DNA of 64,000 nucleotides from Hyaloraphidium curvatum (lineage: Eukaryota; Monoblepharomycota; Hyaloraphidiomycetes; Hyaloraphidiales; Hyaloraphidiaceae), in NCBI GenBank assembly GCA_025558095.1, contig JAIVFI010000033.1, positions 186,001 to 250,000 on the forward strand, read 5' to 3'. A program made the translations under genes and the position numbers. How positions within the stretch are numbered: the stretch's first letter is position 1; each line of letters starts with the position of its first letter. The notes under the pieces are model-generated. The model was not told the origin of the DNA, made no database searches, and worked only from the letters and a program-made list of their open reading frames with translations. This document shows positions 9,787 to 21,926 of this stretch, one piece after another.

Positions 9787-12569
9787 ATGGCCACCGTGCC
9801 CGCCGAGACCGTGGCCGCCAACGTCGCGGACGCTGCGAACGTCGCGACCGAGGTCGCCGACAAGGCCCTCGCGCCCACCGAGACCTCGATTGCCCTGCCC
9901 AAGGCCAGCGAGAAGATCGCCCGCCTGGCGTCGTGGGCCGTCACGGACCCGAACCAGCTCAACCCGGCCTTCTTCTCGTTCAAGGACATCAGCTGCGTGC
10001 TCAAGTCCGATGGCAAGCCCAAGGTCCTCCTGGACATGGTCTCGGGCTACTGCAAGGTGCGCTGCCCCGTTCAGCGTTGCGCCGCAGCCCGGAGCTGATC
10101 CCGCTCGCCCCGCAGCCCGGCGAGACGCTCGCCATCATGGGTCCCTCGGGCGCCGGCAAGTCGACCCTTCTCGACATCCTTGCCTTCCGCAAGACCACCG
10201 GCAAATGGACCCAGGACATCCGCCTGAACGGCGCCCTGCTCACCAAGCGCACCTTCGTCAAGGAGTCGGGCTACGTCACCTCGGACGACCTTCTCACCCC
10301 CGAGCTGACCTGCAAGGAGATGCTGCGCTTCGGTGCCGCTCTCCGTCTGCCCGCCGACTGGAGCGAGCAGGCCCGCGAGGCTAGGGTGCGTGCCACCTTG
10401 GTCTGATCTCGCGATTGTTGCTGATCGGCCCGCCCTTGCAGATCAGCGACGTGCTCGAGGTCATGCGCCTCGGCTACTGCGAGAACCGCCGCATCGGTGG
10501 CGCCCTCCAGCGCGGTCTGTCCACCGGCGAGCGCAAGCGCCTCAACGTCGCCATGGAGCTCCTGCCCGTCGCTTCGGTGCTCTTCCTTGACGAGCCCACG
10601 ACCGGCCTCGACTCCAACACCGGCCGCGAGATCATCGCCAACGTCGTCGAGGTCACCCGCCTCCGCAAGCTCGCCTGCGTTGCCACCATTCACCAGCCCT
10701 CGTACACCGTGCTGTCGCAGTTCGACTACCTGCTCGCGCTCGCCAAGGGCAAGCTCTGCTACTACGGCCGCGTCGTCGACGCCATCCTGTACTTCGAGTC
10801 GCTCGGCATCCCCGTCGCCGGCAACCCTGGTGAGTTCTTGCGTGTGTGCCGCGGCCGGAGATCTCGCTGATCATCGTCGTGGACTGCCAGCCGAGATCTA
10901 CGCCGACGCCCTCGCCGCCCAGCCCGACCGCCTTATCGAGGCCTGGGAGGGTTCGGCCGAGAGGACCATCCTCGACAAGAAGGTCGAGGCAATCCACTCG
11001 GGCCAGGGTTCGATCAACGACGTCGTCGCCAAGGCCGACGAGGTCCCCACCTTTGGCGACCGCCTCGGTTTCTACCAGCAGGCCCCCGTTTGGGTCCAGT
11101 TCTGGCAGCTCCTCAAGCGCCAGGTGCTCGTCTACCTCCGCAACCCCATCATGTCGACTTCCCGCTTCATCGCCGGCATCTTCACCGCCCTCTTCTTCGG
11201 CGGCGCCTTCTGGCAGCTCGGCCGCAACGTCGGCGGCTACGACGCCCGTTGCGCCGAGGGTTTCGCGTACAAGCTCATGGTTCCCGGCTACGGTTCCGCC
11301 GCCATCGCCTACTGGGTCGAGAAGCGCAAGCAGTACTACCACGAGGAGGCCGCCGGCTACTACCACCGCCTCGGCCACCTTCTCGTCATGTTCTTCGTCG
11401 AGTGGCTCTTCGTCTCGGCCGTCATGGTGAGCTCAACGGCGCCGATCTTTGTCGGACCGTTGCTGATCTCCTCGCCTTCAGGCCGTCGTCGGTGGCATCA
11501 TGTTCCCCATGTCGGGCTGGCTGCCTAACAGGATCGGCTACTACATCGCCTACATGATCTGCGAGGCCTTTGCTTCGACCGGCCTCAACCTCGTGTGCGC
11601 GTATGCCGCCGCCTCGATCCCGTACGCCAACGCCACCTTCACCCTGCACTACTTCTACGGCATTCTGCTCGGCGGCTACTACATCACCGATATCTTCCTG
11701 TTCACCCGCCACCCCTCCGTCGAGGCCTTCTGGCAGTGGTTCTCGTGAGTAGCCGCGATGCGCTTGGCCGTCTGCGGATCGCTGACGCTCGGTTCGCGCA
11801 GGTACGACCGTCTGTGGTTCGTCCCCACCATGCGTGAGGAGCTCTACGGCCAGAACCTCACCTGCCTCGAGACCGAGAAGTTCCCCTTCGACGTCACCGG
11901 CATGTCAGTCCGCGGTATCGGCGGTGCGGCCAAGAACGTCACCACCCAGGCCGTGTCTGCCAACCCCAGCCTCGTGGCTGCCATGAACTCGTTCGGCCTC
12001 TGGCAGGACGCTTCGGCGGACGTCAACGCCACCGTCAACTCGCTCTACCGCACTAGCAACACCCTGCAGAACCTGCAGACCTCGCGCGCCGCCGCCGTCG
12101 CCAACAGCAGCCCGCAGGCCGTCATCGACAACCTCGACTCGCTGACGAGCGTCGCCCGCGCCGCCTTTGCCTCGGCGGTCAACATCCCCGTCACGAACGA
12201 GGCCGCCCTCTCGACGGCGCTCACGCAGGCGAACGAGGGCTCGTACTACCTCGGCTTCGCCAACTTCCTCGCCGCCAACCCCCTGCCCTCGGCCATGACC
12301 TGCTTCTACGCCGACGGCGAGGCCTACATCGTCAACGCTCTGGGTGAGTTGCCGATTGCCCTCCCAGTCACGAGACGTGCTGATCTGCTCCCTTCTCAGC
12401 CTTCGACTGGATCACCCGCAACGCGTCGGGCGCCATCGTCCAGTACGACATCGACCACTTCAACACCACGTCGACCGGCTTCTACGTGGCCGTGGCGTTC
12501 ATCACCGGCATCGGCTGGTTCATCATTGCGTACATCTGCCTGTGGCTCTGCAACTTCCGTCAGAAGTAG
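9787..12569 (+). CDS. ABCG (White-type) half-transporter 2
   Basis: Seven exons (9787-10056, 10116-10385, 10442-10829, 10891-11426, 11483-11744, 11802-12343, 12400-12569). NBD-TMD order as in ABCG half-transporters, which work as dimers. Walker A is GPSGAGKSTLLD, signature LSTGERKRLNVAME, Walker B VLFLDEPTTGLDS, switch IHQPS. About six membrane helices follow, with a large Asn/Ser-rich exported loop between the fifth and sixth (several N-x-S/T sequons) and a last helix ending CNFRQK. Intron positions differ from those of the divergent neighbour, so the pair is not a recent duplication. Substrate unknown. Confidence 0.88.
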
Positions 12570-12778
12570 GCGGCTTTTGGAGTGCGGGGGCTGCGGTCTT
12601 TGGAGAAGATGTAAATTCCGGATAGAGTACGGATCTGAACTCTTCTGCTTTCGATTGTCCCCTGTATCCGACCGCTTTGCGTTGGAGATTCGGGCGTGCT
12701 GATGTTGGGCGGAGTCGGACTTTGCCATGCGCGCCAACCCGAATCTGTGGACTTTCTCGCCGCGGCCTGCTGGCCGCC

Positions 12779-13707
12779 ATGGCCCGCCTGGACGCGTCGC
12801 AGCTCGCCTTCTACCGCGAAAACGGCTACCTCCTCCTCCCCGGCCTGCTCACCCCCTCCGAAGCCGCCTCCCTCCGCGCCGAATCCCACGCGCTCATCGC
12901 GCGCCTGCGCAGCGCCGGGAGCGGCGACGTCGAGGCCGCGTGGCCGGCTGCGCGCAGGATGAAGGAAGCGGCGCCGGGCGGTGCGAGCGTGCTGCACTGC
13001 CACAACGTGCAGTTCCAGTCCGCGGCGCTGGGGAGGTTGCTTTTCGACGAGAGGTGGACGGGGCCGGTGGCGGACATCATGGGGACCGGGAACGTGCAGC
13101 TGCACCGTGGGTTCCTTGCCGTCGGCTTGCCTGGCCTTCTCCTGATCGTGCCTGCTGCTGGTCCGGCCGCCTGCCTCCGGTGATCGCGGTTCCAGACAAC
13201 AAGCTGTTCATCAAGCCCCCGTCCATCGGTTCCCCTTTTCCCGTTCACCAGGATTATCCGTTCTTCCCGCACGACCGGCACTCGATGCTCGCCGTCGTCT
13301 TCCATTTCGACGACGCACCCCCGGAAAAGGGACCCTTCCGGGTCTTTCCCGGCACCCACCTGCGCCCTCTCCCGCACCTCCCCGACGGCGGGCACCACCT
13401 CGACCCCGCGCACTTCCCGCTGGACCGCGCGGTCCCGATCCCGGCCAAGGCGGGGGACGTGCTGGTGTTCTCGTACCTGCTCGCGCACTGCTCCGGGCCC
13501 AACGTGTCGGACGAGGCGAGGACGACGCTGCTGGTGCAGGTCAGGGACCCGGAGGACCGGCCCACGGAGATGGTGCACCTGAGCAGGGGGCAGGGGATGA
13601 TGCTGCGGGGCGTGGACCCCAGGGCGGGCATGGAGTGGGGACCCCGGGCAGCGCCGGCGCAGGGGGGGATGGGGATGGGCTCGGTGCCGGCGTCGATGCG
13701 CGGATAG
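12779..13707 (+). CDS. Phytanoyl-CoA dioxygenase (PhyH) family protein
   Basis: Two exons (12779-13106, 13196-13707), 279 residues. The splice recreates QLHHNKLFIKPP. The Fe(II) ligands are visible as the H-x-D of VHQDYPFFPH and a distal His in SYLLAHCSGPN; the 2-oxoglutarate-binding Arg is likely in DEARTTLLVQVR. This is the non-heme Fe(II)/2-oxoglutarate oxygenase superfamily; fungal members hydroxylate acyl-CoAs or secondary metabolites, so the substrate is open. No targeting signal is evident. The C-terminus is Gly/Met-rich and probably disordered. Confidence 0.88.
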
Positions 13708-13752
13708 CTCCGCTCCCTGCAGCAAGAAACTCCGATTCCGCGCGCCGGCAAA

Positions 13753-15158
13753 TCACATGCACACGTCCTTCCTCTCGTCCTCCTCCTCCATCCGTGCCGC
13801 CCCCGGCCCCGGCCACGCCGTCCGCCGCACGTACCCCCACAGCACGCTCCCCGCGCCGAGCCCCCCCGCGGCGGCGAAGAACACGCCGACGTTGAAGCTC
13901 ATTACGATCAGCATGAGGAGGTAGGACCACGCCGGCGCGGCGGTGCCCAGGACGAAGCGCGCGGCGTCGCGGCCGAGCCCGCGGGGCCAGTACGAGCCCG
14001 GGGGGAGCGGGGCGAGGTCGAAACGGCGCTCGGCGAGGGAGCGGAGGAGGTGCAGGCCGTCGGAGACGAGGCCCATGAGGAAGACGGCGACGAGGGAGAG
14101 GGCGTACTGCCACGCGTTGCGGGGGACCCAGGTCTCGAAGGCGAAGTACGTGTTGATGTTGGTGCTGCAACGCTGTGGTGAGCGGACAAACATTGGGGTA
14201 TCGGGCCGGGGACTCACTGGAAGTACATGAGCATGGGCGGCGTGTCGAGCTGGCTGCCCGGGATGGTTGGCGGTGGGACCGTCGTGTCCTGCCCGCCCGT
14301 GAAGACGCCGGTGCAGTAGGGCGAGCTCGGCGTGCCCGTGCACATCGTCTGCCGCACCGACCGTGAGCAACGGACCCGCGCGCAGCGGGACAACCCACCT
14401 TCCACGCCGTGCACTGCGACATGCCCGGCATCTCCCTGCAGCTCGCCGACCAGTCCGCCAGCACGTCGCAGTCCAGCATCTTCCCCCCCGAGTCGGCGTA
14501 CGACGGGCACAGGTCGCAGCTGGCCATGTTGGGCATGGCGAAGCACACGGAGATGTACTGCCCCTGCACCTTCATGTGCTCCAGGCTGCCGTTCTCCAGC
14601 GGCGGCGCGGCGCACGCGTGGATCCGCGTGCCGTTGCCGCAGTAGGCCGCGAACGAGGCGCAGCCCGGGGTGCCCGCCGCCGAGGGGTCCCTGCACGCCG
14701 TGAGCAGCAGGGTCCAGGCGTCGCAGTAGCCGGCGGGGAAGTAGGCCGGCGTGGCGCGGCACTGCGCCGACAGCGAGCACGCGGGCAGGCGGGGGAGCGC
14801 GCCGCACACGGCGGACAGGTCGGCTGCGGCGCGGTCGGCGGGGTACACGAACGCCGCGCACGCCATCGACGTGGGCTGCGGGCGCCGGGTCGGGGAGCGG
14901 GTGGCCAACGGGGGGGAATGGGAGGCACCATCGGGGCCGCACCCGGCGGGCAGTCAAGCGGCGGGTTAACGCAGATTAAGCCGGGATTAGGCGGGATTCG
15001 GGGAGGGAGAGCGGTCAGACGGGGGCCAAAGGCGGCGGCGGCGGCCGCACCATCTGCCGGCACGGCTCGACGAGGTCGGCCTGCGCGGCCGCCGGCGCCG
15101 CGAGGGCCGGCAGGAGCGCCGCCGCGAGCAGCAGCGCCCGCGCTCGTCGGGCGCCCAT
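13753..15158 (-). CDS. Ctr-family copper transporter with Cys-rich ectodomain
   Basis: Four exons (15158-15051, 14875-14399, 14348-14218, 14164-13753), 375 residues in frame. Exon 1 is a signal peptide (MGARRARALLLAAALLPALA). Exon 2 encodes a lumenal domain of about 160 residues with roughly 18 Cys. A Thr/Pro linker leads into the Ctr core: PMLMYFHTNIN resembles the Ctr entry (MxMYFH), then a first helix. The pore helix carries the family M-x3-M (MLIVM) and a late G-x3-G (GLGAG). Ctr proteins import Cu(I) as trimers. Conventional fungal Ctr ectodomains are Met-rich; this Cys-rich one is unusual. It lies 350 bp downstream, on the same strand, of a DOMON-b561 reductase. Confidence 0.85.
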
Positions 15159-15511
15159 CGCGGGGCGGGTGGGATGGGGGTGAGTTGTCGGCGGGGGCGG
15201 AGCGTCGGAGGTGCGCCTGGGCCGCCGGCTCGATCGCCTGCCGCATGCACCCGATGGGGCTTGCTGCACGTCGGGTTCGCTCTGATCGGCCTCGGAACGG
15301 TGCGATCCGATGCTTTGCTTGCTGGAATGATGCGCCGAGGGGCGGGCAGGCGGAGAGAGACACGAGGCATGACCGGGCGAAAAGCTCTCGCGGGGTCCCC
15401 GGCTGGCGTGGAAGCCCCTCTACGGCAACACAGCGACGTGATGCCACTGCTAACAATCGATTGATTCCCAAGCAATCTACTTCGCCGCATCAGGAATGTA
15501 CGCCGATCGTC

Positions 15512-16901
15512 TCACTTTCCCGGCTCGGCCGCGGTGGACCCGGTGCCCTCGGACGACCCGGCCCCCTCGGACGACGCCGCGCCCACCGACACCCCGCCGT
15601 CCTCCGAACCCCCCCTCGTCGCCTCCTCCGACCCGGCATCGCCATCCACCTTGGCTGGGGGCGCCTTGGCATCCCCTTCGGGGCCATCCACCACCACCAC
15701 CTGCACCCCCTTCTTGCTCGCCTTGAGCCGCACGACGGCGTCCGCGAGCCCCCACGCCTCGCCGCCGACGAGCCACGCGAGCACCCACGACGCGCCGATG
15801 AACAGCGCGGGGTAGAAGGTGCCCTCGGGCAGCTGGTAAATGGAGCCGTAGCGGAGGAACCCGAGGACCAGCGTCGGCACGGCGGTCAGAAGCGCCAGCA
15901 GCCCGATTGAGCGGTGCAGCGTGTTGCGCAGCGGCCTGGGTGCGCCCGTGGCGGTGCGCCGAACGTGGATGTACCACCCCAGGGCGGCCTGCAGGAGGGA
16001 GAGGAGGACGAAGGCGAGGCCGAGGGCGGCGTGGGGAGTGTTGAACTGGGTGCGGCCCGAGAGGGCGACGTAGGCGACGCCGAGGGCAAGGCCGAGCAGA
16101 GTGAGGCCGAGGGCGGCAAAGAGGATGTACCACTGTGGGGCACGATGATGGGGACGTCAGTGGAGAAACCGACCTCCCGCTCGAAGTACCCACGTGCGAG
16201 GCGAACCTGACCCTCCTGTACCGCGCCACCCACGCCCCCACGGGCGCCAACCCCACCCACGCCACGAACATGATCACCGCATGCGCCACCAGCACCGCAT
16301 TGTTCGGATCCGCGGCCTGGAGGTCCGGCTGCCCGCTCCCTCCGCCCCCCGCCGACTCCCCCCCCTCGGACGGCAGCAGCTCGAACCGCATGCTCTCGTG
16401 CGCGTCGTGCATCCCCAGGTCCTCGTCCACGCCTGCGTCGCGCGGGGGCGGCGGGCCGTACCGCCACGCCCAGGCGTAGTCCCGCACGCCGCGCACGAAC
16501 GGCTTGTCCATCGGGTCGGCGGTCACCAGCGGCCGGCGGAAGTGCACGAGCATGCTGCCGTCTGCGTTGACGGCCGAGTCGGGCAGCAGCTCGATGTCCT
16601 GCGAGGCGTCGACGGCGGGCGCCGAGAAGGAGCGCGAGAAGCGGTCCGACGCGCGCACCGCGCCCGGCCCGCCGGCTGCCGGGTAGAACGCCAGCTGGTC
16701 GGCGTCGGGCATCGACGCGCCGATGGCGAGCGAGAGCCACCAAACGCCGGCCGGAACACGCACGACGACGTCGGCCGCCCCATCCGACACGGTGCCCGTC
16801 ACGCACAGCGCGGGCAGCACCGCGGAACAGAAAGTGCCCGCCATGGCCGGGGTGGCGCCGGCCGCGGCCATGAGGCCGGCTAGCACTACACGGGCCCGCA
16901 T
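15512..16901 (-). CDS. DOMON-cytochrome b561 oxidoreductase
   Basis: Two exons (16901-16194, 16132-15512), 442 residues. Signal peptide MRARVVLAGLMAAAGATPAMA. Next comes a DOMON/CDH-cytochrome-like beta domain (GVWWLSLAIGASMPDADQL; DSAVNADGSMLVHFRRPL; YAWAWRYG). A cytochrome b561 membrane domain of about five to six helices follows, with heme-ligand-type His in LVAHAVIMF, FNTPHAALG, WYIHVRR and NTLHRSIG. The tail is acidic/Ser-rich and cytosolic. This architecture moves electrons across a membrane and often reduces Fe(III) or Cu(II). Its position next to Ctr suggests cupric reduction before uptake; that link is inferred from context. Confidence 0.85.
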
Positions 16902-17101
16902 CGCTGGGGAGGGGCCTGGGGGAACGCACCGCCACTCCGAAGCCCTGTCTGCCGCTCTGCAGCTTCCGATCACGCACAGCAACCTGGCAAAGCATCAAAC
17001 GGCCAGGGCATGGAGCTCTGTTTAGATAGCCAACGACACCATCCGCCAAAGGACCAAAGAGAATAGAGCCTGCCCGAAAGATCCCATCTCTGCCCCTACC
17101 C

Positions 17102-20100
17102 TCACCGCCCCCTGTTCCCCCGGTCGCCCTTGGGCCCCGCGCGGATCTGCGCGACGCTCTCCTTCATCGGCCCCAGGAACTTGGCCACCTGCGGGCACTC
17201 CTCGGCCACCAGCTCGTCGAACAGCTTGGGCGTCACCCTGCGGGCCGAGGGGGTCAGCGTCGCACCGCATCGTGCTTGCGATCGAGCTCACCATCGGCCC
17301 TGCACGTGGTGCGCGCCGATAAGGATGTCCACGTCGGGGCTGTCCGACCGTGCGCCGACGGGGTTCACCCCGATCGACCGCGCGAGCTTCGTCCTGCAAC
17401 CGTCGGCACGTCAGCTTCCTTGTCTCCAGCTCCGCATCGGAACGACCCACCAGTTGACCCACCCCGTCTCCCGGTCCCACATCACCACCGCGTTCAGCCC
17501 CGGCACGGTGTACATGTACGCCCGCACCGTGCGGCCCTTGCCCGCGCCCGAGACCTCCTCGATCTCGGAGCGGAAGTTCCTGGCTGACGTCCCCGCCGGC
17601 GGCTCCGTGCCGCGCGCCGCGGGCCTGCTGCGGGCGGCCCGGCGGCGCGGCGGCTCCGAGGACTCCGAGGTGGACGAGGAGGAGGGGGAGGGGGAGCGAG
17701 GGGGGCGGGCGGGGAGGGAGGTGCCGCGCTTGCGCGGGGGAGGGGAGGGGGATGGCGTCCGCACGCGCGGTTTGGGCGGCGGGATCTTGGCCGCGGGCTT
17801 CTTGGCCGCCGCGCCGCGGGGTCCCTTGGCCGGCTCGGGCTCCGATTCGAAGAAGGCCTCGACGGCGCCGCGGAAGTTGGCCATCAGCTCCGGCGTGGGC
17901 TCGAAGCTGCCGTAGACGCCGATCATGCCCAGAAACTCCTTGGTCCGGTCCGCCGGGTCCCCCGAGATCTCGGCCACCATGCTGCGCAGCGGGCTCGAGG
18001 TGCCCTTGCCCATCTGGTCGTGCACGAGCCGGGCGAACCGGTACCCCTGCTCCCACATGTGCGGCATCTTGATGCACTGCCGGAGGAACTCCATGAGCGT
18101 CGACACGTCGGGCTCCACCTTGGGCAGCTCGGGGACGACCGAGGCAGACGGTGCCCTGCCGCGCGGCGCGGCGGTCCGCCCGCGGGGGCGGATGACCACG
18201 GGCGCGTCCTCGTCCTCCCCTTCCTCGGGGCTCGAGCTGTCGAGCTCGACGTCGGCGCGGGCGCCGCCGCCGGGGGTCCGCGTCAGCGCCGCGCGCTTGG
18301 GACGCCGGGCGACCGCTTCGTCCTCGGAGGAGGAGGCCTCGGCGTCCCTCTTGCGCCGCGCGCCCTTGGCAGCGGCGGGCGACGGGCCGGCCTTGCCTTT
18401 CGGTTGTTCGGCCCCGGTCCGCCTGCGCTTGCTCGCCGGCGCGGGAACCTCGGGCGACGACCCGTCCGAATCGGTGCTCACGAGGTCCTCGTCGTCGGAA
18501 ACGGCGGGCTTGGGACGGCGCAGCCCGTTGGCCTGCTCCTTAGGCCTGCCGTTCGCCAGCTCTTTCGGCTTCCCGTTCGCGAGCTCCTTCGGCTTGCCGT
18601 TCGCCTGCTGCCTAGCAAACCCGGCGCCGCCCTTGCCAGCTCCCTCCTGGTCAGAGCGGGCGTGTCAGCCCGTGAATCAACCTACGATGCCAGGCGGTGC
18701 CCACCTCCGTCTTTGCCTCCACGGGCTGCACTCCGTTCTGGCCGCCTTTCTCCTCGCCGTCCTCGTCCTGCAGGACCCACTCGGCGGGCGGGGCGCCGAT
18801 CTCGATGGGAGCATTTTGGTAGCTGGGCCCCTTGGGGTAATTGACGTCGTGGACGGCTGCATCCCGGCGATGTCAGCGGCGCACGTTTTCGCGCCCCGGC
18901 GCACGCGACCCACCGAGCCCGGGAACCCCGTCCAGGTGCGGGAACCAACCCGCCAGTATCACCACGCCCTCGGGCACGGGGTACTTTGCGAAGCTGGCCT
19001 GGCGCGACCGCATGCACGCGATGCAGTTGCAGTCGTCCCGGCAGCGGGGGCACTTCCACGTGCGCCCGCGGCGGCGGCACTCGCCGATCTTCTCGGCGAA
19101 GCGGTTCCAGAGGCAGGCGGAGCAGAGCTTGGTCTCGCAGTGCGGGCACGCGATCCAGTCGGTCTTGGCGCTCTTGCAGGCGTGGCACATCTTGGGCTGC
19201 GGCTGAAGAGGGAAGGAATGAATCGCCAGGCGGATGCAAAGCCCGCGAAGTGTCTCCCACCTTTTGCAGGGAGAGGTGCAAGGAGTACGCAGCAGTCGCT
19301 GCGCTGGGTATCGGCAGCTCCTGGACGAAGCTTCGAAAGGAATAAGAACTCCAGCACCGAGCACCTCCAACAGACGCGAGAACGCACTTGTACAGCTTGT
19401 CCAGCGGGTTCGGGAGCGGGTGCAGCCTCACGGCCTCGTCCAGGATCACATCGCTGCCCGGCTCCCCTGCCATCCTCTGCAGCTCGTCCAGCGCGGCGTT
19501 GTAGATCTCGTGGAAGCGGTGGAGGTACTTGCGGAGGCGGAAGATGAGGAGGTAACCCTTGAACTGCATCTGGGCCGGGTGCGCGCACGAGCGGCCGAGC
19601 ATGTAGCAGTTGCTGCACAGGTCAAAGTGGCGTTCGGATCCGCCGGGCGACGTAGCGCGGTCCTTGCCCCCGCCGTCCTCCGCCCCCGCTCCCGCGCTCC
19701 CGTCCTCTTCGCCGCCCGGCGGGCTGCAAATGACGCAGGTCCACCCGCGGTTCCAGATGTCGCAGCGGCAAAAGTCGCAGGTCCGCGAGTGCGGGTCCTC
19801 CTGGTGCTCCGGCCACATGTCCACCGCGTCGCAGTCCATGTTGGGAAAGTCGCCGTGCTTGTTGGCCACGAGCTCGTCGCGCACCATCTCGGTCAGCAGC
19901 GGGAGGAGGATGGAGAGGCTTTCGACCCAGTGGAGGAGATCCTTGAGGCAAGGAGAGGGCGCGTCCGACGGCGGCGACGTGGAAACGCGCGTGCCGTCGG
20001 AGGGAGAGGAAGCATCGCGCAGCATGAACGGCTTGCACCACTTGTAGACCTTCTCGGCGATGGTTCGAGTGGCAAAGTAGATCTGCGCGCTGACCCTGTA

Positions 20101-21290
20101 GATTTCGGGCTGTTGCATGGCCGATGTTAGCGTTGAACGAAAGCTTCGGCGCCCCTGCGTTCACCTTGAGCACCGCACGATACCGAGGCAACACCTCCCG
20201 GTAGGACACCCTCAAGCTGTCCGCCGTGGTGCGGTTCCAGGAAATCTTGAGGTTGAATCCGGGGCTCTTCGCTTCTCCCTCCTCACCCGCGTTCTTGCCC
20301 CCGACATTGAGCACCTGGTGGGCGCAGTCGGGAGGCAGGATGACAAAGTCCCCTTTCCGCTGCTCCAGGACAAGGATCGGAACGCCGCGCGATCCCTGCT
20401 GCTTCAAGGTTTCGATGGGGCAGAAGTAGTTGTCCAGATGAAGTGAAGCTTTCTGGCCTGGCATTTCGGCAGTCAGTTTCCGCAGACAACTGGAATGCTT
20501 GCAAATCGTGAAGACGTACTGCGCCAGATGTCCTCCGCTTTGTGTTTGTCGTTGGCCTCGAAAAGAAACCAGAGCGCGTAGGCTCCGGGGTCGGTGTGGA
20601 GCATGAGGTTGTGACCAAGGCTGGAGTTCGATCAGTAATGGAACAGAGCGTGAGCACGCAGCTCGAAAAACACCTTCCGCCGATGTCGTAGTGGCCGGGA
20701 GTGAAGGTTCCGTCCCCTCCTCCGTACAGCATCAGGTTCACGGGCTGGAGCTTCTCCGGGAGGTAGTGGGCAAAATCGTGCGGCCCCAGGTACTGGAGAT
20801 AGGGCGGAAGAATGTCCCTCAGGTGGTCCTCGAGCTGCTTGGGACATGTCATGTCCTTGGCGTAGAGCACCGACGATTCCGGAGTCCCGGGCGGCCTGGT
20901 CCCGTTGCGCAGATGGTCCACGACGCTCGAGAGCGTGCCCGCAACGTAGTCCTCGGCCGACGTCACGTCGCGCAGGCTCGCCGGAATGTCGGCGCAGTTG
21001 TCGACGAGCCACTGGGGGTCCGCGAGTGCCGGGTCCCAGCCAAAGTACTCGAGCGCGTTGGAGAGCACGATGGGCAGGCCCTTCTCCATCACGTTCTCCT
21101 TGACGATCTTGATGACGTCGTCGCGGGTCATGTCCAGCCTCAGCTCGAAGCGCGGCGCGTGGCGGAAGTGGTCGTGCTGGCCGACCAGCTCGTCCGCCGA
21201 CGGCACCGCGTCCGTGCTCGGCACGTGCGGCGTGAAGTTGGGCTGCCGCCCCGCAAGGCGGACCTTTTTCCCGCGCCGCGTTCCCTCCAT
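17102..21290 (-). CDS. JmjC-domain protein with R1-type zinc fingers and long disordered tail
   Basis: Multi-exon gene. The N-terminal JmjC (cupin) domain has the Fe(II) ligands H-x-D in PGHYDIGG and a distal His in PPDCAHQVLNV; GHNLMLHTDPGAYALWF lies between, and splices near 20690 and 20530 restore it. A ZZ-like Cys/His cluster follows (CDFCRCDIW...CVIC...CSNCYMLGRSC). A cysteine block resembles the zf-4CXXC_R1 family (CHACKSAKTDWIACPHC...CPRCRDDCNCIACMRSRQ). Then come three copies of ANG[KR]PKE[LQ] near 18530-18610, a Ser/Glu/Arg/Pro-rich nuclear tail and a conserved-looking end (VTPKLFDELVAEECP). Role inferred: chromatin lysine demethylase or hydroxylase. I join the tail to the JmjC part because the splice at about 18655-18704 keeps frame and no ATG opens the tail; two genes cannot be fully excluded. 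Confidence 0.75.
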
Positions 21291-21926
21291 CCCGCCCCCT
21301 GTGCCAAGAAGGGAGTGAGCAAGGTGACAGGCACGCGGTGTCTCCGTTGACTGACGTTCGATCACGCCCTCACTCCCCAATCCTTGCAGACACAGCGTAT
21401 CGGTGGGGCGGATGGCGGATGATGAAGGAGCTGTTTCGCTTCGACCGGATGAGAAGGCTAGCTTGGTGTATTTGCATGTACATCTAAGGAGTCTCCCATG
21501 ATTTCGCGCTTCGGTCGTGCTTGATTGAGTCCCGTGACCTGTGATGGAGCAGCGGTCGACTTCCCTTAGTCCCCAGATCTTGAACTTGACTCCGTTCCCG
21601 CCGAGTCCGTCGCTCGCGGGCCTTTTCAGCCGGCTTCTGCAGTTTCGCGGAAGTAGCGGCACGCGGCGACAACCGCCGCCGCCGGAAATGACGCGCGCCG
21701 CGCGCTTGACGACTCTGAACACTTCGCCCCGCGCGGGCCGTTCCCCCACGGACACGCTGCCGCCGCGCCGCCCGGCGCCCGCACTGCCGCGGTAGCACGC
21801 ACTCGAACTCAGACTCTGCCGCGGACCGCACATCCGCGCTCGCCGAGAACCCTCGGGCTGTACATACTCCTCGCCACACTTTAGCACCGATACCCTCTTT
21901 GTCGACTTAGTTGCCCGGAAACAGCG
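21291..21926. promoter_or_regulatory. Divergent intergenic region
   Basis: 636 bp between divergent starts. No gene, RNA or repeat is convincing here; it presumably contains the promoters of the JmjC gene and the gene at 21927. Confidence 0.35.

Noticed and set aside
14363-15910. 515-codon plus-strand open frame
   Set aside because: It is antisense to the Ctr exons, the intergenic gap and the b561 gene; GC-rich sequence leaves long empty frames. The Ctr and b561 signals on the minus strand are specific.
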